Shown here piece by piece: positions 16,375 through 22,743 of a stretch of 32,684 nt of DNA. The notes beneath the pieces were generated by a model. That model was not told the origin of the DNA and searched no databases. It saw nothing but the letters and a program-made list of their open reading frames with translations. This DNA is from a virus: the IMG/VR virus record IMGVR_UViG_3300030451_002260, positions 1 through 32,684 of that record. One strand, 5' to 3'. Made by a program: the position numbers and the translations under genes. How positions within the stretch are numbered: position 1 is the stretch's first letter; every line of letters starts with the position of its first letter.

Positions 16375-17331
16375 TTAAACACCTCCCATTACATATTCAT
16401 AATCTCTTGCTCTTGTGTAGTCTGCTTCCCTTCTGTTGAACTTGGTGAATGTTTTCTTCATCCATTCGTTAGCTTCTTGACCATGTCCACAGCTTGTCTT
16501 GTCTAAGCCTAGTGCTTTTCTGAATTTGCCCATTCCCTTTCTTCCGCCATCAACATAGCTTAGATGCACAGTTCTCTTTGATTCAACAGCATTTAACATC
16601 ATCTGAGTTACTACAATCCAGTTGGATATCTTTTCGTAGTTCAAAGAACCTTGATGATATCTGAACTCGATACTTCCGCGAGTAAAGACATGATACATAT
16701 TCAATCCGCAAGTTCTACTGTACTGTGTTCTGCTCATACGCTCACCGCCTACACAAGCCTTTACTTGCTTTTTGACTTTCTCATTCTTCTCAGTTCCGCC
16801 ATTCATTAGGCTGTACATTGGAGCACCGTCTACGTAGTATGTCTTGCGAACTGGTGTGGAGAACTGGCGAGATAATCTACTTGGAGCAATTAGCTTGTAG
16901 ATGCAATGTTCGAATTTTGCAACGAACTTGATTGTCTTTTCGATGAAAGCTTGAGCATCTTTTTTCTGTGCTTCCCTGATTGTAGGTCTAACATCATGAT
17001 GAACATGTAATCCGCAAGATGCATTTACTGTACATCCCAAGTCATTCAATACTTCAAGGACTGTATTTAGTATGATGAATCCGTTGTTCTCTCCGCTAAG
17101 TATTGGGCTAACAATTTCGTTACGACCGATTTGGTCAGGAGTAGTTGCCCTTACTGATGAATCGCTAACAATCTTCCACCATCTTCTAGTTTCGTGGTTG
17201 TATCCTTCTACTCTGCAGTCAATCCCTCTTGCAGATATTCTTGATGCGATGTCCTGATTAGTTACTACCGCTGGTCTTGAGTATTCTATCTCTACTCCGA
17301 AACCTCTTGTTTGATTAAAAACTCCTTTCAT
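16375..17331 (-). CDS. GS-like amidoligase (COOH-NH2 ligase, Amidoligase_2 type)
   Basis: The 318-residue protein carries the hallmarks of the glutamine-synthetase-fold amidoligases: GVEIEY (12-17), SDSSV (56-60), NEIVSPIL (71-78), CGLHVHHD (106-113) and SIEFRYHQG (220-228), which should bind metal, ATP and substrate. Such enzymes form amide bonds between a carboxylate and an amine or ammonia; here the substrate is unknown. I place the start at 17331 because GAGGAG lies six bases upstream; an in-frame ATG at 17376 would add 15 Asn/Thr-rich residues. One base separates it from the amidotransferase. It is the first gene of the leftward operon, behind a TTGACA promoter. Confidence 0.88.
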   Translation of the reverse strand: MKGVFNQTRGFGVEIEYSRPAVVTNQDIASRISARGIDCRVEGYNHETRRWWKIVSDSSVRATTPDQIGRNEIVSPILSGENNGFIILNTVLEVLNDLGCTVNASCGLHVHHDVRPTIREAQKKDAQAFIEKTIKFVAKFEHCIYKLIAPSRLSRQFSTPVRKTYYVDGAPMYSLMNGGTEKNEKVKKQVKACVGGERMSRTQYSRTCGLNMYHVFTRGSIEFRYHQGSLNYEKISNWIVVTQMMLNAVESKRTVHLSYVDGGRKGMGKFRKALGLDKTSCGHGQEANEWMKKTFTKFNRREADYTRARDYEYVMGGV

Positions 17332-17363
17332 GTTTGACTCCTCATTTGTGTTTTGGTTGTTTG

Positions 17364-17378
17364 TGTCATTTGTCATGG
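17364..17378 (-). repeat. Mirror leader repeat, left copy (CCATGACAAATGACA)
   Basis: Read on the minus strand this starts five bases after the -10 of the leftward promoter and contains an in-frame ATG at 17376. The same sequence with one change (CCATGACAAATGATA) lies on the plus strand at 17536-17550, also five bases after a -10-like hexamer. The pair is an inverted repeat of 15 bases with 14 identities. Confidence 0.7.
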
Positions 17379-17394
17379 TTAAATGTAGTTTAAC
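17378..17394. promoter_or_regulatory. Palindromic operator candidate (GTTAAA-N5-TTTAAC)
   Basis: Perfect 6-bp arms flank TGTAG and cover the -10 of the leftward promoter, where a bound repressor would block it. The Cro-like protein at the end of the same operon is the likely ligand. That pairing is inference. Confidence 0.5.
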
Positions 17395-17411
17395 GAAATA
17401 ATACTTGTCAA
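17382..17411 (-). promoter_or_regulatory. Leftward sigma70-type promoter for the amidoligase operon
   Basis: On the minus strand a perfect TTGACA (17411-17406) is followed after 18 bases by TACATT (17387-17382). Transcription would start near 17376-17374, at or just inside the upstream ATG of the amidoligase ORF. Translation from the Shine-Dalgarno start at 17331, or leaderless initiation at 17376, both fit. Confidence 0.6.
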
Positions 17412-17467
17412 GAAATATTTACAAATAATTTAAAATAAATAATTTTACCGAGAGTATATATATAAGG

Positions 17468-17473
17468 TATAAT
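17468..17473 (+). promoter_or_regulatory. Possible second rightward -10 (TATAAT)
   Basis: A consensus TATAAT follows TTTACC (17444-17449) by 18 bases. It would give a longer leader for the rightward operon. In so AT-rich a stretch a chance match is possible, so it ranks below the candidate at 17504-17532. Confidence 0.35.
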
Positions 17474-17479
17474 AAAAAA

Positions 17480-17496
17480 GTTAAAAAAAGTTTACA
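17480..17496. promoter_or_regulatory. Second, imperfect operator candidate (GTTAAA-N5-TTTACA)
   Basis: It has the same layout as the site at 17378-17394: GTTAAA, five bases ending in G, then TTTA plus two changed bases. It lies between the two rightward -10 candidates. The match is partial and the region is A-rich, so this is tentative. Confidence 0.3.
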
Positions 17497-17503
17497 AAAA
17501 CAT

Positions 17504-17532
17504 TTGCACCTAGTGTTTGAAATGTGTATCTT
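17504..17532 (+). promoter_or_regulatory. Rightward promoter candidate for early genes
   Basis: TTGCAC (17504-17509) is followed after 17 bases by TATCTT (17527-17532). The hexamers are imperfect, but the arrangement mirrors the leftward promoter: five bases after the -10 comes CCATGACAAATGA in both directions. It would drive the long rightward early transcript. Confidence 0.45.
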
Positions 17533-17535
17533 ATG

Positions 17536-17550
17536 CCATGACAAATGATA
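17536..17550 (+). repeat. Mirror leader repeat, right copy (CCATGACAAATGATA)
   Basis: This is the partner of the minus-strand copy at 17364-17378. Its ATG (17538) is in frame with the Shine-Dalgarno-supported start at 17571 and would add eleven residues (MTNDNKQETQN). The left copy similarly adds MTNDTNNQNTNEESN to the amidoligase. Both extensions are short, Asn/Gln/Thr-rich and alike. Confidence 0.7.
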
Positions 17551-17570
17551 ATAAACAGGAGACACAAAAC

Positions 17571-17783
17571 ATGAGTCAAGACAGAGACTACAGAGTAGTC
17601 AAAAGCAACCATAAGCATAATGAAAAATTTATGCACAATGGCAAAGAGTATATCAGACTATACATTGCGGGAGCAATCTTCGACAAAGAGACTGATACTA
17701 CTGAGGCAGTAAGAGAGTTCAAAGCAGATACCAAGCTTTGGAAAACCAATAAAAAAGCGTACTATAAAAAGTACGAAGTATAA
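17571..17783 (+). CDS. Small early protein (70 aa), unknown
   Basis: This is the first rightward early gene. I start at ATG 17571, nine bases after AGGAG; the in-frame ATG 17538 lacks a site but is part of the mirror leader. The 70 residues are basic and soluble: NHKHNEKFMHNGKEYIRLYI, then GAIFDKETDTTEAVREFKAD, then a Lys/Tyr-rich end (KAYYKKYEV). No family is recognised. As the first gene transcribed after infection it may act on the host or on regulation, by analogy with other phages; nothing in the sequence proves that. Confidence 0.6.
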   Translation: MSQDRDYRVVKSNHKHNEKFMHNGKEYIRLYIAGAIFDKETDTTEAVREFKADTKLWKTNKKAYYKKYEV

Positions 17784-17794
17784 GGGGGTATAAA

Positions 17795-18226
17795 ATGGAA
17801 TATTTAAACGACCTAATGAAAGCACAAGACTTGCTCAAGAAGGGAAACAGAGTAGTAGCTTGTAGGAACTTCAGAGGTGCAGAGATGGAGTTATTGAAGA
17901 ACAGCGGACAGTATCCGAAGGATTTAAGAATGGGAGTCATCACAGACATTGGTTTAAAAGACAATGAAATTGTAGTAGACTTTCAATTACTAATGGAATC
18001 AGATGAAGATGGCGAGAAATCATTTTACAAGATGCCATCAGATGAGACTAAGCCTGAGGAAGAAAGAACAGCATGGTGCTACCTTAACCAAGTCTTAGAG
18101 ATTATTGAGAAAGATGAAGCGTGTTATAGCCAAGACATGATATGGCAGATTGATGAAGAACCAGTTAAAAATGCACATCTTGAAGAGCCAAGTCTTTTCA
18201 CAAGAGCACCTTGGGATAGGGTATAG
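17795..18226 (+). CDS. Early hypothetical protein (143 aa)
   Basis: AAGGGGGTATAAA precedes the ATG, a strong ribosome binding site of the type used throughout this block. The 143-residue protein is acidic, with a helical N-terminus (LNDLMKAQDLLKKGNRVVAC) and a central beta-like core (MGVITDIGLKDNEIVVDFQL) that resembles small SH3-like or Hfq-like barrels only in outline. The C-terminus ends FTRAPWDRV. No cysteine motif or membrane segment is visible. Function is unknown. Two bases separate it from the next gene, so they are co-translated in one operon. Confidence 0.65.
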   Translation: MEYLNDLMKAQDLLKKGNRVVACRNFRGAEMELLKNSGQYPKDLRMGVITDIGLKDNEIVVDFQLLMESDEDGEKSFYKMPSDETKPEEERTAWCYLNQVLEIIEKDEACYSQDMIWQIDEEPVKNAHLEEPSLFTRAPWDRV

Positions 18227-18228
18227 CC

Positions 18229-18447
18229 ATGTATAAGAATCCACCGCTTACTTACGAGATGCCCAAAAAAGAAATCGAATGGGATGATGAAACTGTACTA
18301 GAATTTGCAATCATAGCCCAAAGAGGTAGTTGGGGAGACTACTATGGTTTGAGAAAAATTGGGGATAAATTAAAAAGATTCAAGGAAATCAAACTTGGAT
18401 TGTGGCCTAGAAAATCATGCGATTGCTGTAAGGGGGTATGCAAATGA
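18229..18447 (+). CDS. Early hypothetical protein with C-terminal Cys cluster (72 aa)
   Basis: This 72-residue protein has a central EWDDETVLEFAIIAQRGSWG segment and ends PRKSCDCCKGVCK, with four cysteines in nine residues (C-x-CC-x3-C), which could bind zinc or form disulfides. The start follows AGGGTATAGCC, and the stop overlaps the next ATG (ATGA). No family is recognised. The stretch AAGGGGGTATGCAA near the stop doubles as the ribosome binding site of the next gene. Confidence 0.58.
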   Translation: MYKNPPLTYEMPKKEIEWDDETVLEFAIIAQRGSWGDYYGLRKIGDKLKRFKEIKLGLWPRKSCDCCKGVCK

Positions 18448-18926
18448 AAGAATGTTTTTGGTATGCTGAAATAGAGTTTGATAATATCGAATGTGATTTC
18501 GGAGTAATAGTAGAAGATACATTCGAGAACCTAGTCAATCATGTCATAGATGCGAGGGTTAAAAAGTTTGACTATGGTCTTGGTAGTTGCCCAAATTTAA
18601 AAGTATTAAATGTCGGTTATGATAACAAGAACTTGAAAGACAAAACAAGTTTGCTAAAAGGAATCATGACTCGAATCGAAAAATTAGAGGGGAGTGAGGA
18701 TACCCGCCTTTCAAAAGTGGACTCCGTATCATTTGTCAGCTCACTTCCCTCATCTTTTATTTCAGACACAGTTGAGATGATTGAAAGCCTTTGGACTTGC
18801 TACGACACAACCGAGCATCAGAATCCAAAAGATATGGAACACTCACTTCAGAAGATTCAAGATGAGATATGGAGATGGAAAACTAAATATAACGAAGAGA
18901 TTGAAAACGTAAGAGATGGCAAATGA
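18444..18926 (+). CDS. Early hypothetical protein (160 aa)
   Basis: I choose ATG 18444, seven bases after GGGGG and in ATGA overlap with the previous stop; the ATG at 18438 is too close to the site. The 160-residue protein is acidic. It opens with a beta-like CFWYAEIEFDNIECDFGVIV and ends in a helical region (MEHSLQKIQDEIWRWKTKYN). The middle (RIEKLEGSEDTRLSKVDSVS) looks like a linker. No catalytic motif is seen and the function is unknown. It is one of four short tandem genes between the control region and the replication genes. Confidence 0.6.
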   Translation: MKECFWYAEIEFDNIECDFGVIVEDTFENLVNHVIDARVKKFDYGLGSCPNLKVLNVGYDNKNLKDKTSLLKGIMTRIEKLEGSEDTRLSKVDSVSFVSSLPSSFISDTVEMIESLWTCYDTTEHQNPKDMEHSLQKIQDEIWRWKTKYNEEIENVRDGK

Positions 18927-19321
18927 ATATCTGCCTATGTGAATCATGCAAAAGTCATCATAAGGATTTTGACAATTTCAATGTTATGCTTTATGAAGTT
19001 AATCGCAAGATTGATGTAATTAGTCAGCTACAAAAAAAGCAAATAAAACCTAATTGTGATGAGATAAGAATTGCATTCGCGGGAGCAGATGGATTTGAGC
19101 CTAGAAAGGGATTAAACTTGATTGATGGTTGGAGATATATCTTTAAGTGGTGGAATCTCTTTCGTAACTGTTTCGTAAAGATTAGGGACAGGGAAGATAC
19201 AGTTAGGCACTTTAAACAAGACTATCTAAAACCATTCAGAGATACAAACCATCGGTTTGTTGAAGAGTGCGGGGATTTAATTAACCAGCTAGAAGGGGAA
19301 CAGAATGAAAAAACCAACTAA
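18923..19321 (+). CDS. Early hypothetical protein with N-terminal C-x-C-x2-C-x2-HH
   Basis: The 132-residue protein starts on an ATGA overlap. The N-terminus CLCESCKSHHKDF is a plausible metal-binding knuckle, followed by helical sequence (NVMLYEVNRKIDVISQLQKK), an aromatic block (GWRYIFKWWNLFRNCFVKIR) and another helix. The aromatic block is too charged to be a clear membrane helix. I recognise no family. It overlaps the next gene, a winged-helix protein, by 17 bases. Confidence 0.58.
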   Translation: MNICLCESCKSHHKDFDNFNVMLYEVNRKIDVISQLQKKQIKPNCDEIRIAFAGADGFEPRKGLNLIDGWRYIFKWWNLFRNCFVKIRDREDTVRHFKQDYLKPFRDTNHRFVEECGDLINQLEGEQNEKTN

Positions 19322-19514
19322 GAAGTCTCAGATAAAATCATGGCTTGAATCAGGAAGGACTATTACTCCAAGAGATGCGATTCAGAAATTCAACAGCTAT
19401 AGATTATCAGCTATCGTTCATGACTTGAAACAGGAAGGAATGAATATTCACAATATCCGAAAGTCAGGACACGCGGAATACAAGTTGATACCAGTTGGGG
19501 AATTGGCTTTATAA
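19305..19514 (+). CDS. Small winged-helix DNA-binding protein
   Basis: The 69 residues fit a small phage winged-helix family: SQIKSWLESGRTITPRDAIQ as helices one and two, then KFNSYRLSAIVHDLKQEGMN as the recognition helix region with the R-L-S-A-x-I-x-D-L-x-x-x-G pattern, and a wing ending GHAEYKLIP. I recall this pattern from many phage early regions, where its role is undefined but presumably DNA binding or regulatory. AAGGGGAACAGA precedes the ATG. It has no effector domain. Confidence 0.75.
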   Translation: MKKPTKKSQIKSWLESGRTITPRDAIQKFNSYRLSAIVHDLKQEGMNIHNIRKSGHAEYKLIPVGELAL

Positions 19515-19515
19515 G

Positions 19516-19863
19516 ATGCCAGTTCTAGCGAATAACAAATGGGGTATTAGGCTCGGATACTACAAGTGGAATAAAAGGGGTGATGGGTTGGCGTTTATCA
19601 CCGAAGCCACAACAAAGGCACTTAATCATAATAGTATGATTTGGTGTAGTCATAAAGACGAAGAAAGGATGAAGGAAGTAGCCCGAGTCTTTTACCCTAT
19701 GATTTTTGAAGATATTAAAAGCATGAAACGTCAAGGATGGAAAGGTGTGGTTTTACAAAAAACATTTTTTCAAGATGAAGATGGCAAGCATGATAGAACT
19801 TTTTTTAATAACTTAATTAATGAATATGTAAACATCAGGGGGAAAGTAGAATGGAGAAAGTAG
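19516..19863 (+). CDS. Early hypothetical protein (115 aa)
   Basis: I start at ATG 19516, one base after the previous stop; a TTG at 19495 would add seven residues, and neither start has a strong site. The basic protein contains GIRLGYYKWNKRGDGLAFIT, a helical CSHKDEERMKEVARVFYPMI and GWKGVVLQKTFFQDEDGKHD. No family is recognised. It lies between the winged-helix protein and the acidic-tail protein, in the segment where replication or recombination genes begin. Confidence 0.55.
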   Translation: MPVLANNKWGIRLGYYKWNKRGDGLAFITEATTKALNHNSMIWCSHKDEERMKEVARVFYPMIFEDIKSMKRQGWKGVVLQKTFFQDEDGKHDRTFFNNLINEYVNIRGKVEWRK

Positions 19864-19937
19864 AAAATATTTTTATCCGATTAATAACTATCGGTCTAAT
19901 CATACAGCTAATAAGGGGGATAATTATATGCCTTTAA
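19851..19937 (+). CDS. 28-residue hydrophobic peptide
   Basis: A 28-codon ORF with a good site (AGGGGGAAAGTAGA before the ATG) encodes MEKVENIFIRLITIGLIIQL followed by IRGIIICL. It is almost entirely one hydrophobic helix. It overlaps the gene before it by 13 bases and the next by 10. Such micro-proteins are easily missed; it could be a membrane peptide or only a coupling device that carries ribosomes to the next start. Confidence 0.4.
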   Translation: MEKVENIFIRLITIGLIIQLIRGIIICL

Positions 19938-20620
19938 AAATGAAGATAACAAAAGCATTTAAGAATAAGGTTTTTGTTATACAATGTCTAGAAGATATTG
20001 AACAGCTAGTACCATCTCAAGACAGCTATGGGAATACTGTTTTTCACATGGATGCCAAGTTAATCAAAGGTCGTCTTGTATCAGGTAAAGATAAACAGTA
20101 TGTAGTTGAACAGGGGGATAACTTTACTTATGAGTTTTCAAATGCTCTGTATAATAAAATCAAGTCTGAGAACATTGAGGGCAAAGCAAAGCTTGGGATA
20201 GAGATGAGTGTTCAAGGCGATTCTACCCAATGGCTTGTTTCAGATATGGATGATGAAACAGAGTTGCCTTGGATGGGAGAATTTGCAAGTGATGGTAAGA
20301 CATCGGAAACAAGTAAAACCGATGAAACGAGCCAGTTAAATACGTCTCAGGGTATGAACTACGGATATAAAGATGTCAAGCATCGAGATGATTCTAGAAG
20401 TTTAGATATCAAATGGGGGATGTCGTTTAATAAGGCGGTTGAACTTGTGATAGCTGAACATGGAGATACTAAATTCTTTGAAGATAAAGAAGAGGTACAA
20501 GTAGCTATTAGAAACATGACTCACCGATTAATGGACATTGCAACTGGCATTGACATTTGGATTAAGGAAAAGCAAAGCGAAGAGGCATTTGAGCATTCAA
20601 TAGATGATGAAAAGTTCTAA
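19928..20620 (+). CDS. Hypothetical protein with SSB-like acidic C-terminus
   Basis: This 230-residue protein begins with MPLKMKITKAFKNKVFVIQC and a beta-rich domain to about residue 115, has a Ser/Thr/Gln-rich linker (KTSETSKTDETSQLNTSQGM), a helical section, and ends EHSIDDEKF. A beta domain, a low-complexity linker and a D-D-x-x-F acidic tip is the plan of single-stranded DNA-binding proteins, though the core has no clear OB-fold signature and a helical domain intervenes. It lies just before a nuclease and a replisome organizer. SSB-like or recombination function is therefore a guess. AAGGGGGATAATTAT precedes the ATG. Confidence 0.5.
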   Translation: MPLKMKITKAFKNKVFVIQCLEDIEQLVPSQDSYGNTVFHMDAKLIKGRLVSGKDKQYVVEQGDNFTYEFSNALYNKIKSENIEGKAKLGIEMSVQGDSTQWLVSDMDDETELPWMGEFASDGKTSETSKTDETSQLNTSQGMNYGYKDVKHRDDSRSLDIKWGMSFNKAVELVIAEHGDTKFFEDKEEVQVAIRNMTHRLMDIATGIDIWIKEKQSEEAFEHSIDDEKF

Positions 20621-21036
20621 TGGCTTGGGGCAAGTCTGTAAAAAGAAATAAGTACGACAAGGTTTTCTCGGATTACATAAGAACGAGAGACAAATGGACT
20701 TGTCAAAGATGCGGGAAATACTTCCCTGAGTCGAGTAGTAGGGGTGGTTTACATTGTAGCCATTATCATGGAAGAAGAGCCTATGCCACAAGGTTCTGCG
20801 AATTAAACTGTGAGGCGTTGTGTTATGGATGCCACTCCTACCTCGGAAGTCATCCCGAAGAACATAGAAAACATAAGAAAATAAAGTTAGGTCGAGATAA
20901 ATTTAATTTATTAATGGAGAAGAAAAACAAAAGAGTGAAAAGAAGAGATTATGAGAATCCTGACTTCTACAAACTCTTAAAAATGAAACTAGAGAAAGCA
21001 AGGGGGCAAAATGGCAAAGGGAAGGATGATAAATAG
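20620..21036 (+). CDS. NinG/HNH-like zinc endonuclease
   Basis: This is a 138-residue basic protein. Cys28-x2-Cys31 and Cys68-x2-Cys71 form a zinc site around LHCSHYHGRRAYATRF (residues 44-59), whose S-H-Y pattern and following ELNCEALCYGCHSYLG match lambda NinG (Rap)-like and HNH nucleases. NinG-type proteins act on recombination intermediates. HNH nucleases can instead aid DNA packaging, but those usually sit near terminase. The tail is lysine-rich. It starts at the stop of the acidic-tail protein (TAATG) and overlaps the replisome organizer by 26 bases. Confidence 0.78.
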   Translation: MAWGKSVKRNKYDKVFSDYIRTRDKWTCQRCGKYFPESSSRGGLHCSHYHGRRAYATRFCELNCEALCYGCHSYLGSHPEEHRKHKKIKLGRDKFNLLMEKKNKRVKRRDYENPDFYKLLKMKLEKARGQNGKGKDDK

Positions 21037-21778
21037 GACTATAGCAATAGACCCTATATTCAATCAATTAAGTATAGAAGCACAGTGGTTATACATGAGA
21101 ATGTTACCTTTCATGGATGACTACGGAAAGATGACAGGAGACTGTTTTGAGATAAAGTATCTCTGCATTCCATCAAGTAATAGACCGCCAAGGTGGATTA
21201 AAGAACAACTAGATGACATGGCGAGATTAAATTTAGTAGCTTTTGAACAGGGTGTCTGTGTTCAGTTTTTAGGATTTGAAAAGAACCAAAAAATAGGACA
21301 TAGGAGAGCAACTTCACAGTACCCAACCCTAATAGATGAGGAAAGGTCGGAAAAGGTAGACAAAGGTCGCAATAATATAATAGAAGAGAATATAAAAGAA
21401 CCTAATTTAAAAAAAGATACTTATTCTAAACCGACACTAAAAGATGTAGAAGATTATTTTCTTGAAAAAAAGATTCCAAGTTATAAAGAAAATGCTTTGA
21501 AGTTTTGGAGTCATTACGAATCAGTTAATTGGTTTCGTGGAAAAACTAAAATTAAGAAATGGAAGATGTGCGTAAAGAACTGGGATTTTGGTTCGGATGA
21601 TGAGGTGCAAAAATCAGGGATTGACTTTTCACAGTTTGAGAAAAATGATATCAATGGCGAGATGAAAGCGTACTGTACAAAATGCGAAAAAGAATATATT
21701 CATAGATTCCCTTTTGAAATTGCAAGAGGTTCTAGATGTTGTAATAAACCATATAAACCAAACAGGAGTACAAAATGA
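21011..21778 (+). CDS. DnaD-like replisome organizer with C-terminal zinc finger
   Basis: The 255-residue protein starts after AGGGGGCAAA. The N-terminal winged-helix region (FNQLSIEAQWLYMRMLPFMD, DDYGKMTGD) is typical of phage replication organizers, which recognise the origin and recruit the host helicase. A linker is followed by PTLKDVEDYF and KFWSHYESVNWFRGKTKIKK, a segment found in many such proteins. The last 40 residues contain Cys222-x2-Cys225 and Cys243-Cys244, probably a zinc finger, which is less common. No helicase, primase or polymerase gene accompanies it. The origin may lie within or near this gene, but I see no clear iterons. Confidence 0.72.
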   Translation: MAKGRMINRTIAIDPIFNQLSIEAQWLYMRMLPFMDDYGKMTGDCFEIKYLCIPSSNRPPRWIKEQLDDMARLNLVAFEQGVCVQFLGFEKNQKIGHRRATSQYPTLIDEERSEKVDKGRNNIIEENIKEPNLKKDTYSKPTLKDVEDYFLEKKIPSYKENALKFWSHYESVNWFRGKTKIKKWKMCVKNWDFGSDDEVQKSGIDFSQFEKNDINGEMKAYCTKCEKEYIHRFPFEIARGSRCCNKPYKPNRSTK

Positions 21779-21957
21779 TAACACCTAAGTTTGATGACGT
21801 TAAGCTAATAAAAACAAAGAATGGTTGGACATTAAGAGTCGAGAGAAATCCTGATGGCGTAGTTAGTGAAGAAGAGTTTGAACAGGCTGTAATGAAGCTG
21901 TCAAAAGCATTAGCGGATTTTGATATAAATGTTAGATACATAAAAGGGCGTGATTAA
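21775..21957 (+). CDS. Small hypothetical protein (60 aa)
   Basis: The ATGA overlap and CAGGAGTACAAA site make this 60-residue ORF credible. It contains a beta-like KFDDVKLIKTKNGWTLRVER and a helix EEFEQAVMKLSKALADFDIN. No motif is recognised. It sits directly after the replisome organizer, so association with replication is possible only by position. Confidence 0.6.
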   Translation: MITPKFDDVKLIKTKNGWTLRVERNPDGVVSEEEFEQAVMKLSKALADFDINVRYIKGRD

Positions 21958-22169
21958 TGTACCTTTCTTGTCATTTAAAGTATTCAGGCGATACTAACAA
22001 CGTAACTGGTGGGATGTGTCCATTTTGCGGAATTTATAAAAAAGAAAAATATTGCGGGATAGCAAAACAAACTAATAAATTATCCGAGATGACAAAATGT
22101 CCATATAAACGCAAAAAAAGGATAACCACCTTAACCAATGCCTACAAAGACCTATTTGAAAAACGTTAA
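21957..22169 (+). CDS. Small Cys-rich, zinc-binding-like protein (70 aa)
   Basis: Cysteines at 5, 21, 24, 33 and 48 (CPFCGIYKKEKYC in the middle) suggest one zinc site, and the C-terminus is basic (CPYKRKKRITTLTN). The gene starts in a TAATG overlap and its 3' end overlaps the ParB-like gene by 32 bases. No family is recognised. Small zinc proteins recur in this block (23685 is another). Confidence 0.55.
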   Translation: MYLSCHLKYSGDTNNVTGGMCPFCGIYKKEKYCGIAKQTNKLSEMTKCPYKRKKRITTLTNAYKDLFEKR

Positions 22170-22743
22170 AAAAGTTGATTTCCCTGTCTCAGATTTAGTT
22201 GGTGCAGAGTATAACCCTAGACAGATTACAGAAAATCAATTTAACGAATTAAAGGAATCTATCCAAAAATTCGGATTTGTTGAACCTATAATAGCAAATA
22301 ATAATCCCGACAGATTAAACGTAGTAATTGGCGGACATCAAAGACTTAGAGTTGCAGAGTTTTTAAATATGGAATCTGTTCCTGTTGTATTTGTTAATCT
22401 AGATGAAGAATCAGAAAAAGAGTTAAATATAAGATTGAACGCTAATGGCGGTACTTGGAACTGGGATATGATTGCTAATGAATGGGATTATGACAAGCTA
22501 AGAAACTGGGGATTAAAAGTTCCAAACCCAACATTTGATTATCCCGAATTACTGGAAGGCGGAGAAGAATCAACACTTGGCGGGACTGAGGTAGAGAAAG
22601 GCAGAGATAGGACTGATTTTATAATTGACATCTCAAAAGAAAACAAAGCTGAATTGATGGAGATATTAAATAGAGTAAAGCTTGACCAGGAAATGACAGA
22701 TACGGAAGATGCTTTGATGTTTATAGTGAGGGCGTATGTTTAG
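22138..22743 (+). CDS. ParB/Srx-superfamily protein
   Basis: This 201-residue protein opens with VDFPVSDLVGAEYNPRQIT (NPR at 26-28) and GGHQRLRVAEFL (65-76), the two hallmark motifs of the ParB N-terminal domain, which binds nucleotide. LNIRLNANGGTWNWDMIANE follows, as in phage ParB-like proteins often found near methylases or PAPS-reductase-like enzymes. The C-terminal third is unassigned. There is no ParB-type helix-turn-helix centromere-binding domain, so plasmid partition is unlikely; a modification or nuclease-like role is more plausible. The ribosome binding site is weak. Confidence 0.8.
   Translation: MPTKTYLKNVKKVDFPVSDLVGAEYNPRQITENQFNELKESIQKFGFVEPIIANNNPDRLNVVIGGHQRLRVAEFLNMESVPVVFVNLDEESEKELNIRLNANGGTWNWDMIANEWDYDKLRNWGLKVPNPTFDYPELLEGGEESTLGGTEVEKGRDRTDFIIDISKENKAELMEILNRVKLDQEMTDTEDALMFIVRAYV

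Noticed and set aside
17468-17473. TATAAT as the main early promoter
   Set aside because: It matches consensus, but it lies in a very AT-rich stretch and lacks the mirrored leader arrangement; kept only as a weaker candidate.
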